Origin: Petrolisthes cinctipes
Lineage: Eukaryota > Arthropoda > Malacostraca > Decapoda > Porcellanidae
Assembly (NCBI GenBank): GCA_033782935.1
Contig: JAWQEG010000474.1
Span: forward strand, 186,001 to 250,000
Length of the DNA stretch: 64,000 nt
Reading direction: 5' to 3'
The notes under the pieces are model-generated. The model had not been told where the DNA came from and did no database searches. It saw only the letters and a list, made by a program, of their open reading frames with translations. Each line of letters starts with the position of its first letter. Within the stretch, counting starts at the first letter, position 1. Below are positions 1 to 12,850 of the stretch, piece by piece. Position numbers and translations under genes: made by a program.

Positions 1-3000
1 GCCTGAATTTGAGAAATAAACGTGTACAGAAGATGCATGCACATATCGACTTTTGGACACCTAAAAGATCGATTTTCAGTATGTTTTGGGCCTGTATTTT
101 GAAAATACTCTAACACGGAGTAGGCATGTATAGTTCACTACGGGGACCATAAATTATCGAATTTTCGGGTGTTTTGGGCCTTAATTTCAGATATCGACTT
201 TGGGCACCTAAAATATCGATTTTTAGCATGTTTTGGGCCTATATTTTGAAAATATTCCAGCACTAAGTAGGCATGTACAGATCACTTCTGGGACCCCAAA
301 ATATCGATTTTTCGGGTGTTTTGGTCCTGAATTCGAGATATCGACTTTGGGCACCTAAAATATCGATTTTTAGCATGTTTTGGGCCTATATTTAAAAAAT
401 AAATATTCTAGCACTAAGTAGGCATGTACAGATCGCTTCTGGGACCGAAATATATCGAATTTTCGGGTGTTTTGAGCCTGATTTTGAGATATAAACGGGT
501 ACAGAAGATGCAAGCACATATCGACTTTTGAGCACCTAAAATATCGATTTCCTGTATGTTTCGGGCCTGTATTTTGAAAATACTCTAACACGGAGTAGGC
601 ATGTACAGTTCGCTTCTGGGACCCCAAAATATCGAATTTTCGGGTGTTTTGGGCCTGAATTTGAGATATCGACTTTGGGCACCTAGAAAATCGAATTTTA
701 GCATGTTTTGGGCCTATATTTTGAAAATAATCTAGCACTGAGTAGGCATGTACAGATCGCTTCTGGAACCCCAAAATATCGAATTTTAGGGTATTTGGAG
801 CCTGAATTTGAGATATAAACGGGTACAGAAGATGCATGAACATATCGACTTTTAAGCACCTAAAAGATCGATTTTCAGTATGTTTTGGGCCTGTATTTTT
901 AAAATACTCTAACACGGAGTAGGCATGTACAGTTCGCTTCTGGGACCCCAAAATATCGAATTTTCGGGTGTTTTGGGCCTGAATTTGAGATATCGACTTT
1001 GGGCACCTAAAATATCGATTTTTAGCATGTTTTGGGCCTATATTTTGAAAATTTTCTAGCACTGAGTAGGCATGTACAGATCGCTTCTGGGACCCCAAAA
1101 TATCGATTTTTCGGGTGTTTTGAGCCTGAATTTGAGATATAAACGGGTAAAGAAGATGGATGCATATATTGACTTTGGGCACCTAAAATATCGATTTTCA
1201 GCATGTTTTGGGACTATATTTTGAAAATACTCTTACACGGAGTAGGCATGTACAGATCGCTTCTGGGACCCTAAAATACCGAATTTTTGGGTGTTTTGAG
1301 CCTGAATTTGAGATATAAACAAGTACTGAAGATGCATGCACATATAGACTTTTGGGCACCTAAAATATCGATTTTCAGCATGTTTTGGGTCTGTATCTTG
1401 AAAACATTCAAACTAATAGTAGGCATGTACAGATCGCTTCTAGAACCCAAAAATACTGAATTTTCGGGTGCTTTGGGCCTGAATTTGAGATATAAACGGG
1501 TACCGAAGATGCATGCACATATCGACTTTGGACACTTAAAATATCGATTTTTAGCATGTTTTAAGTCTATATTATGATAACATTCTAGCACTGAGTAGGC
1601 ATGTACAGATCGCTTCTGAGACCCAAAAATATCAAATTTTCGGGTGTTTTGAGGTTGAATTTGAGATATAAACGAGTGCAGAAGATACATACACATATTG
1701 ACTTTGGGCACCTAAAATATCGATTTTCAGCATGTTTTGGGCCTGTATCTGAGTAGGTATGTACAGATCGCTTCTGGGACCGCAAAATATCGAATTTTCG
1801 GGTGTTTTATGACTGAATTTGAGATATAAACGGGTACAGAAGATGCATGCACATATCGACTTTTGGGCACCTAAAAGATCGATTTTCAGTATGTTTTGGG
1901 CCTGTATTTTGAAAATACTCTAACACGGAGTAGGCATGTACAGTTCGCTTCTGGGACCCAAAAATATCGAATTTTTGGGTGTTTTGAGGTTGAATTTGAG
2001 ATATAAACGAATGCAGAAGATACATACACATATTGACTTTGGGCATCTAAAATATCGATTTTTAGCATGTTTTGTGCCTGTATTTTGAAAATACTCTAAC
2101 ACGGAGTAGGCATGTACAGTTCGCTTCTGGGACCCAAAAATATCGAATTTTCGGGTGTTTTGAGGTTGAATTTGAGATATAAACGAGTGCAGAAGATACA
2201 TACACATATTGACTTTGGGCACCTAAAATATCGATTTTGAGCATGTTTTGGGTCTGTATCTTGAAAACATTCTAACTAGGAGTAGGGATGTACAGATCGC
2301 TTCTGGGACCCCAAAATATCGAATTTTTGGGTGTTTTGAGCCTGAATTTGAGATATAAACAAGTACTGAAGATGCATGCACATATCGACTTTTCGGCACC
2401 TAAAATATCAATTTTGAGCATGTTTTGAGTCTGTATCTTGAAAACATTCAAACTATTAGTAGGCATTTACAGATCGCTTCTAGAACCCAAAAATACTGAC
2501 TTTTCGGGTGCTTTGGGCCTGAATTTGAGATATAAACGGGTACAGAAGATGCATGCACATATCGACTTTGGACACTTAAAATATCGATTTTTAGCATGTT
2601 TTGAGCCTATATTTTGAAATACTCTAACACGGAGTAGGCAAGTACAGATCGCTTCTGGGACCGCAAAATATCCAATTTTCGGGTGTTTGGAGCCTGAATT
2701 TGAGATATAAACGGGTACAGAAGATGCATGCACATATCGACTTTTGGGCACCTAAAAGATCGATTTTAAGTATGTTTTGGGCCTGTATTTTGAAAATACT
2801 CTAACACGGAGTAGGCATGTACAGTTCGCTTCTGGGAACCCAAAATATCGAATTTTCGGGTGTTTGGGCCTGAATTTGAGATATCGACTTTGGGCACCTA
2901 AAATATCGATTTTTAGCATGTTTTGGGCCTATATTTTGAAAATATTCTGGCACTAAGTAGGCATGTACAGATCACTTCTGGGACCCCAAAATATCGATTT

Positions 3001-3489
3001 TTTGGGTGTTTTGAGGCTGAATTTGAGATATAAACGGGTACAGAAGATGTATGCACATATCGACTTTGGACACTTAAAATATCGATTTTTAGCATGTTTT
3101 GAAACTATATTTTGAAATCATTCTAGCACTGAGTAGGCATGTACAGATTGCTTCTGGGACCCTAAAATATCGAATTTTCGGGTGTTTTGAGGTTGAATTT
3201 GGGATATAAACGGGTGCAGAAGATTCATACACATTTTGACTTTGGTCACCTAAAATATCGATTTTCAGCATGTTTTGGGCCTGTATTTTGAAATACTCTA
3301 ACACGGAGTAGGCAAGTACAGATCGCTTCTGGAACCGCAAAATATCCAATTTTCGGGTGTTTGGAGCCTGAATTTGAGATATAAACGGGTACAGAAGATG
3401 CATGCACATATCGACTTTTGGGCACCTAAAAGATCGATTTTAAGTATGTTTTGGGCCTGTATTTTGAAAATACTCTAACACGGAGTAGG

Positions 3490-6400
3490 CATGTACAGTT
3501 CTCTTCTGGGACCCCAAAATATCGAATTTTCGGGTGTTTGGGCCTGAATTTGAGAGCTTGTTTTGGGCCTATATTTTGAAAATATTCTAGCACTGAGTAG
3601 GCATGTACAGATCGCTTCTGGGACCCCAAAATATCGAATTTTCCGGTGTTTTGAGCCTGAATTTGAGATATAAACGGGTACCGAAGATGCATGCATATAT
3701 CGACTTTTGGGCACCTAAAATATCGATTTTGAGCATGTTTTGGGTCTGTATCTTGAAAACATTCTAACTAGGAGTAAAGGATGTACAGATCGCTTCTGGG
3801 ACCCAAAAATACAGAATTTTCGGGTGTTTTGAGCCTGAATTTGAGATATAAACGGGTACAGAAGATGCATGCACATATCGACTTTGGACACTTAAAATAT
3901 CGATTTTCAGCATGTTTTGGGCCTGTATTTTGAAAACATTCTAGCACTGAGTAGGCATGTACAGATCGCTTCTGGGACCCCAAAATATCGAGTTTTTGGG
4001 TGTTCTGGACCTGAGTTTGAGATATCGACTTTGGGCACCTAAAATATCGATTTTTAGCATGTTTTGGGCCTATATTTTGAAAATATTCTAGCACTGAGTA
4101 GGCATGTACAGATCGCTTCTGGGACCCCAAAATATCGAATTTTCGGGTGTTTTGAGCCTGAAATTGAGATATAAACGGGTACAGAAGATGCATGCACATA
4201 TTGACTTTGGGCACCTAAAATATCGATTTTCAGCATGTTTTGGGCCTGTATTTTGAAAATACTCTAACTTGGAGTAGGCATGTACAGATCGCTTCTGGGA
4301 CCCAAAAATATCGAATTTTCGGGTGATTTGAGCCTGAATTTGAGATATAAACGGGTACAGAAGATGCATGCACATATTGACTTTAGACACTTAAAATATC
4401 GATTTTTAGCATGTTTTGAGCCTATATTTTGAAAACATTCTAGCACTGACTAGACATGTACAGATCGCTTCTGGGACCCAAAATTATCAAATTTTCGGGT
4501 GTTTTGAGGTTGAATTTGAGATATAAACGAGTGCAGAAGATGCATACACATGTTGACTTTGGGCACCTAAAATATCGATTTTCAGCATGTTTTGGGCCTG
4601 CATCTGAGTAGGCATGTACAGATCGCTTCTGGGACCCAAAAATATCGAATTTTCGGGAGTTTTTAGGTTAAATTTGGGATATAAACGGGTACAGAAGATG
4701 CATTTACATATCCACTTTTGGGCACCTAAAAGATCGATTTTCAGTATGTTTTGAGCCTGTATGTTGAAAATACTCTAACACGGAGTAGGCATGTACAGTT
4801 CACTTCTGGGACCCCAAAATATCGAATTTTCGGGTGTTTTGGGCCTGAATTTGAGATATCGACTTTGAGGACCTAAAATATCGATTTTTAGCATGTTTTG
4901 GGACTATATTTTGAACATATTCTAGCATTAAGTAGGCATGTACAGATCACTTTTGGGACCCCAAAATATCGAATTTTCGGGTGTTTTGAGCCTGAATTTG
5001 AGATATAAACGGGTACAGAAGATGCATGCACATATCGACTTTGGACACTTAAAATATCGATTTTCAGCATGTTTTGGGCCTGTATTTTGAAAACATTCTA
5101 GCACCGAGTAGGCATGTACAGATCGCTTCTGGGACCCCAAAATATCGAGTTTTTGGGTGTTTTGGACCTGAGTTTGATATATCGACTTTTGGCACCTAAA
5201 ATATCGATTTTTAGCATGTTTTGGGTCTATATTTTGAAAATATTCTAGCACTGAGTAGGCATGTACAGATCGCTTCTGGGACCACAAAATATCGAATTTT
5301 CGGGTGTTTTGAGTCTGAATTTGAGATATAAACGGGTACAGAAGATGCATGCACATATTGACTTTGGGCACCTAAAATATCAAATTTTCAGCATGTTTTG
5401 GGCCTGTATTTTGAAAATACTCTAACTAGGAGTAGGCATGTACAGATCGCTTCTGGGACCCAAAAATATCGAATTTTCGGGTGTTTTGAGCCTGAATTTG
5501 ATATATAAACGGGTATAAAAAATGCATGCACATATCGACTTTGGACACTTAAAATATCGATTTTTAGCATGTTTTGAGCCTATATTTTGAAAACATTCTA
5601 GCACTGACTAGACATGTTCAGATCGCTTCTGGGACCCCAAAATATCGAATTTTCGGGTGTTTTGAGCCACAAATTGATATATAAACGGGTACAGAAGATG
5701 CATGCACATATTGACTTTGGGCACCTAAAATATCGATTTTCAGCATGTTTTGGGCCTGTATTTTGAAAATACTCTAACTAGGAGTAGGCATGTACAGATC
5801 GCTTCTGGGACCCAAAAATATCGAATTTTCGGGTGATTTGAGCCTGAATTTGAGATATAAACGGGTACAGAAGATGCATGCACATATTGACATTAGACAC
5901 TTAAAATATCGATTTTTAGCATGTTTTGAGCCTATATTTTGAAAACATTCTAGCACTGACTAGACATGTACAGATCGCTTCTGGGACCCAAAATTATCAA
6001 ATTTTCGGGTGTTTTGAGGTTGAATTTGAGATATAAACGAGTGCAGAAGATGCATACACATGTTGACTTTGGGCACCTAAAATATCGATTTTCAGCATGT
6101 TTTGGGCCTGCATATGAGTAGGCATGTACAGATCGCTTCTGGGACCCAAAAATATCGAATTTTCGGGAGTTTTGAGGTTAAATTTGGGATATAAACGGGT
6201 ACAGAAGATGCATTTACATATCGACTTTTGGGCACCTAAAAGATCGATTTTCCGTATGTTTTGAGCCTGTATGTTGAAAATACTCTAACACGGAGTAGGC
6301 ATGTACAGTTCGCTTCTGGGACCCCAAAATATCGAATTTTCGGGTGTTTGGGCCTGAATTTGAGAGCTTGTTTTGGGCCTATATTTTGAAATATTCTAGC

Positions 6401-9400
6401 ACTGAGTAGGCATGTACAGATCGCTTCTGGGACCCCAAAATATCGAATTTTCCGGTGTTTTGAGCCTGAATTTGAGATATAAACGGGTACCGAAGATGCA
6501 TGCATATATCGACTTTTGGGCACCTAAAATATCGATTTTGAGCATGTTTTGGGTCTGTATCTTGAAAACATTCTAACTAGGAGTAAAGGATGTACAGATC
6601 GCTTCTGGGACCCAAAAATACAGAATTTTCGGGTGTTTTGAGCCTGAATTTGAGATATAAACGGGTACAGAAGATGCATGCACATATCGACTTTGGACAC
6701 TTAAAATATCGATTTTCAGCATGTTTTGGGCCTGTATTTTGAAAACATTCTAGCACTGAGTAGGCATGTACAGATCGCTTCTGGGACCCCAAAATATCGA
6801 GTTTTTGGGTGTTCTGGACCTGAATTTGAGATATCGACTTTGGGCACCTAAAATATCGATTTTTAGCATGTTTTGGGCCTATATTTTGAAAATATTATAG
6901 CACTGAGTAGGCATGTACAGATCGCTTCTGGGACCCCAAAATATCGAATTTTCTGGTGTTTTGAGCCTGAAATTGAGATATAAACGGGTACAGAAGATGC
7001 ATGCACATATTGACTTTGGGCACCTAAAATATCGATTTTCAGCATGTTTTGGGCCTGTATTTTGAAAATACTCTAACTTGGAGTAGGCATGTACAGATCG
7101 CTTCTGGGACCCAAAAATATCGAATTTTCGGGTGATTTGAGCCTGAATTTGAGATATAAACGGGTACAGAAGATGCATGCACATATTGACTTTAGACACT
7201 TAAAATATCGATTTTTAGCATGTTTTGAGCCTATATTTTGAAAACATTCTAGCACTGACTAGACATGTACAGATCGCTTCTGGGACCCAAAATTATCAAA
7301 TTTTCGGGTGTTTTGAGGTTGAATTTGAGATATAAACGAGTGCAGAAGATGCATACACATGTTGACTTTGGGCACCAAAAATATCGATTTTCAGCATGTT
7401 TTGGGCCTGCATCTGAGTAGGCATGTACAGATCGCTTCTGGGACCCAAAAATATCGAATTTTCGGGAGTTTTGAGGTTAAATTTGGGATATAAACGGGTA
7501 CAGAAGATGCATTTACATATCCACTTTTGGGCACCTAAAAGATCGATTTTCAGTATGTTTTGAGCCTGTATGTTGAAAATACTCTAACACGGAGTAGGCA
7601 TGTACAGTTCGCTTCTGGGACCCCAAAATATCGAATTTTCGGGTGTTTTGGGCCTGAATTTGAGATATCGACTTTGAGGACCTAAAATATCGATTTTTAG
7701 CATGTTTTGGGACTATATTTTGAACATATTCTAGCATTAAGTAGGCATGTACAGATCACTTTTGGGACCCCAAAATATCGAATTTTCGGGTGTTTTGAGC
7801 CTGAATTTGAGATATAAACGAGTACAGAAGATGCATGCACATATCGACTTTGGACACTTAAAATATCGATTTTCAGCATGTTTTGGGCCTGTATTTTGAA
7901 AACATTCTAGCACCGAGTAGGCATGTACAGATCGCTTCTGGGACCCCAAAATATCGAGTTTTTGGGTGTTTTGGACCTGAGTTTGATATATCGACTTTTG
8001 GCACCTAAAATATCGATTTTTAGCATGTTTTGGGTCTATATTTTGAAAATATTCTAGCACTGAGTAGGCATGTACAGATCGCTTCTGGGACCACAAAATA
8101 TCGAATTTTCGGGTGTTTTGAGTCTGAATTTGAGATATGAACGGGTACAGAAGATGCATGCACATATTGACTTTGGGCACCTAAAATATCAAATTTTCAG
8201 CATGTTTTGGGCCTGTATTTTGAAAATACTCTAACTAGGAGTAGGCATGTACAGATCGCTTCTGGGACCCAAAAATATAAAATTTTCGGGTGTTTTGAGC
8301 CTGAATTTGATATATAAACGGGTATAAAAAATGCATGCACATATCGACTTTGGACACTTAAAATATCGATTTTTAGCATGTTTTGAGCCTATATTTTGAA
8401 AACATTCTAGCACTGACTAGACATGTACAGATCGCTTCTGGGACCCCAAAATATCGAATTTTCGGGTGTTTTGAGCCTGAAATTGATATATAAACGGGTA
8501 CAGAAGATGCATGCACATATTGACTTTGGGCACCTAAAATATCGATTTTCAGCATGTTTTGGGCCTGTATTTTGAAAATACTCTAACTAGGAGTAGGCAT
8601 GTACAGATCGCTTCTGGGACCCAAAAATATCGAATTTTCGGGTGATTTGAGCCTGAATTTGAGATATAAACGGGTACAGAAGATGCATGCACATATTGAC
8701 ATTAGACACTTAAAATATCGATTTTTAGCATGTTTTGAGCCTATATTTTGAAAACATTCTAGCACCGAGTAGGCATGTACAGATCGCTTCTGGGACCCAA
8801 AATTATCAAATTTTCGGGTGTTTTGAGGTTGAATTTGAGATATAAACGAGTGCAGAAGATGCATACACATGTTGACTTTGGGCACCTAAAATATCGATTT
8901 TCAGCATGTTTTGGGCCTGCATATGAGTAGGCATGTACAGATCGCTTCTGGGACCCAAAAATATCGAATTTTCGGGAGTTTTGAGGTTAAATTTGGGATA
9001 TAAACGGGTACAGAAGATGCATTTACATATCGACTTTTGGGCACCTAAAAGATCGATTTTCCGTATGTTTTGAGCCTGTATGTTGAAAATACTCTAACAC
9101 GGAGTAGGCATGTACAGTTCGCTTCTGGGACCCCAAAATATCGAATTTTCGGGTGTTTGGGCCTGAATTTGAGAGCTTGTTTTGGGCCTATATTTTGAAA
9201 TATTCTAGCACTGAGTAGGCATGTACAGATCGCTTCTGGGACCCCAAAATATCGAATTTTCCGGTGTTTTGAGCCTGAATTTGAGATATAAACGGGTACC
9301 GAAGATGCATGCATATATCGACTTTTGGGCACCTAAAATATCGATTTTGAGCATGTTTTGGGTCTGTATCTTGAAAACATTCTAACTAGGAGTAAAGGAT

Positions 9401-12400
9401 GTACAGATCGCTTCTGGGACCCAAAAATACAGAATTTTCGGGTGTTTTGAGCCTGAATTTGAGATATAAACGGGTACAGAAGATGCATGCACATATCGAC
9501 TTTGGACACTTAAAATATCGATTTTCAGCATGTTTTGGGCCTGTATTTTGAAAACATTCTAGCACTGAGTAGGCATGTACAGATCGCTTCTGGGACCCCA
9601 AAATATCGAGTTTTTGGGTGTTCTGGACCTGAATTTGAGATATCGACTTTGGGCACCTAAAATATCGATTTTTAGCATGTTTTGGGCCTATATTTTGAAA
9701 ATATTATAGCACTGAGTAGGCATGTACAGATCGCTTCTGGGACCCCAAAATATCGAATTTTCGGGTGTTTTGAGCCTGAAATTGAGATATAAACGTGTAC
9801 AGAAGATGCATGCACATATTGACTTTGGGCACCTAAAATATCGATTTTCAGCATGTTTTGGGCCTGTATTTTGAAAATACTCTAACTTGGAGTAGGCATG
9901 TACAGATCGCTTCTGGGACCCAAAAATATCGAATTTTCGGGTGATTTGAGCCTGAATTTGAGATATAAACGGGTACAGAAGATGCATGCACATATTGACT
10001 TTAGACACTTAAAATATCGATTTTTAGCATGTTTTGAGCCTATATTTTGAAAACATTCTAGCACTGACTAGACATGTACAGATCGCTTCTGGGACCCAAA
10101 ATTATCAAATTTTCGGGTGTTTTGAGGTTGAATTTGAGATATAAACGAGTGCAGAAGATGCATACACATGTTGACTTTGGGCACCTAAAATATCGATTTT
10201 CAGCATGTTTTGGGCCTGCATCTGAGTAGGCATGTACAGATCGCTTCTGGGACCCAAAAATATCGAATTTTCGGGAGTTTTGAGGTTAAATTTGGGATAT
10301 AAACGGGTACAGAAGATGCATTTACATATCCACTTTTGGGCACCTAAAAGATCGATTTTCAGTATGTTTTGAGCCTGTATGTTGAAAATACTCTAACACG
10401 GAGTAGGCATGTACAGTTCGCTTCTGGGACCCCAAAATATCGAATTTTCGGGTGTTTTGGGCCTGAATTTGAGATATCGACTTTGAGGACCTAAAATATC
10501 GATTTTTAGCATGTTTTGGGACTATATTTTGAACATATTCTAGCATTAAGTAGGCATGTACAGATCACTTTTGGGACCCCAAAATATCGAATTTTCGGGT
10601 GTTTTGAGCCTGAATTTGAGATATAAACGAGTACAGAAGATGCATGCACATATCGACTTTGGACACTTAAAATATCGATTTTCAGCATGTTTTGGGCCTG
10701 TATTTTGAAAACATTCTAGCACCGAGTAGGCATGTACAGATCGCTTCTGGGACCCCAAAATATCGAGTTTTTGGGTGTTTTGGACCTGAGTTTGATATAT
10801 CGACTTTTGGCACCTAAAATATCGATTTTTAGCATGTTTTGGGTCTATATTTTGAAAATATTCTAGCACTGAGTAGGCATGTACAGATCGCTTCTGGGAC
10901 CACAAAATATCGAATTTTCGGGTGTTTTGAGTCTGAATTTGAGATATAAACGGGTACAGAAGATGCATGCACATATTGACTTTGGGCACCTAAAATATCA
11001 AATTTTCAGCATGTTTTGGGCCTGTATTTTGAAAATACTCTAACTAGGAGTAGGCATGTACAGATCGCTTCTGGGACCCAAAAATATAAAATTTTCGGGT
11101 GTTTTGAGCCTGAATTTGATATATAAACGGGTATAAAAAATGCATGCACATATCGACTTTGGACACTTAAAATATCGATTTTTAGCATGTTTTGAGCCTA
11201 TATTTTGAAAACATTCTAGCACTGACTAGACATGTACAGATCGCTTCTGGGACCCCAAAATATCGAATTTTCGGGTGTTTTGAGCCTGAAATTGATATAT
11301 AAACGGGTACAGAAGATGCATGCACATATTGACTTTGGGCACCTAAAATATCGATTTTCAGCATGTTTTGGGCCTGTATTTTGAAAATACTCTAACTAGG
11401 AGTAGGCATGTACAGATCGCTTCTGGGACCCAAAAATATCGAATTTTCGGGTGATTTGAGCCTGAATTTGAGATATAAACGGGTACAGAAGATGCATGCA
11501 CATATTGACATTAGACACTTAAAATATCGATTTTTAGCATGTTTTGAGCCTATATTTTGAAAACATTCTAGCACTGACTAGACATGTACAGATCGCTTCT
11601 GGGACCCAAAATTATCAAATTTTCGGGTGTTTTGAGGTTGAATTTGAGATATAAACGAGTGCAGAAGATGCATACACATGTTGACTTTGGGCACCTAAAA
11701 TATCGATTTTCAGCATGTTTTGGGCCTGCATCTGAGTAGGCATGTACAGATCGCTTCTGGGACCCAAAAATATCGAATTTTCGGGAGTTTTGAGGTTAAA
11801 TTTGGGATATAAACGGGTACAGAAGATGCATTTACATATCGACTTTTGGGCACCTAAAAGATCGATTTTCCGTATGTTTTGAGCCTGTATGTTGAAAATA
11901 CTCTAACACGGAGTAGGCATGTACAGTTCGCTTCTGGGACCCCAAAATATCGAATTTTCGGGTGTTTTGGGCCTGAATTTGAGATATCGACTTTGAGGAC
12001 CTAAAATATCGATTTTTAGCATGTTTTGTGCCTATATTTTGAACATATTCTAGCATTAAGTAGGCATGTACAGATCACTTTTGGGACCCCAAAATATCGA
12101 ATTTTCGGGTGTTTTGAGCCTGAATTTGAGATATAAACGGGTACAGAAGATGCATGCACATATCGACTTTGGACACTTAAAATATCGATTTTCAGCATGT
12201 TTTGGGCCTGTATTTTGAAAACATTCTAGCACCGAGTAGGCATGTACAGATCGCTTCTGGGACCCCAAAATATCGAGTTTTTGGGTGTTTTGGACCTGAG
12301 TTTGATATATCGACTTTTGGCACCTAAAATATCGATTTTTAGCATGTTTTGGGTCTATATTTTGAAAATATTCTAGCACTGAGTAGGCATGTACAGATCG

Positions 12401-12850
12401 CTTCTGGGACCACAAAATATCGAATTTTCGGGTGTTTTGAGTCTGAATTTGAGATATAAACGGGTACAGAAGATGCATGCACATATTGACTTTGGGCACC
12501 TAAAATATCGATTTTCAGCATGTTTTGGGCCTGTATTTTGAAAATACTCTAACTAGGAGTAGGCATGTACAGATTGCTTCTGGGACCCAAAAATATCGAA
12601 TTTTTGGGTGTTTTGAGCCTGAATTTGATATATAAACGGGTACAGAAAATGCATGCACATATCGACTTTGGACACTTAAAATATCGATTTTTAGCATGTT
12701 TTGAGCCTATATTTTGAAAACATTCTAGCACTGAATAGACATGTACAGATCGCTTCTGGGACCCAAAATTATCAAATTTTCGGGTGTTTTGAGGTTGAAT
12801 TTGAGATATAAACGAGTTCAGAAGATGCATACACATGTTGACTTTGGGTA
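3490..12850. repeat. Higher-order repeat A, 2809-bp unit, about 3.4 copies
   Basis: A multi-monomer pattern recurs at 2809-bp spacing. The same series of variant monomers is seen near 4054, 6863 and 9672, and near 4888, 7697 and 10506. Each unit includes a rare 111-bp monomer with the junction GAGAGCTTG (near 3551, 6361 and 9170). Copies 2 and 3 look almost identical. The last copy is truncated: the variant seen at 10506 reappears after only 1510 bp, at 12016, so about 1299 bp of the unit is missing. The left boundary is approximate. This is recent block amplification within an older satellite. Confidence 0.9.

Noticed and set aside
370..1182. Longest of many minus-strand open frames in the satellite (270 codons) as a protein gene
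   Set aside because: The translation is a tandem of the same monomer read in changing frames. Start and stop positions vary with monomer length, and there are no gene signals or domains.
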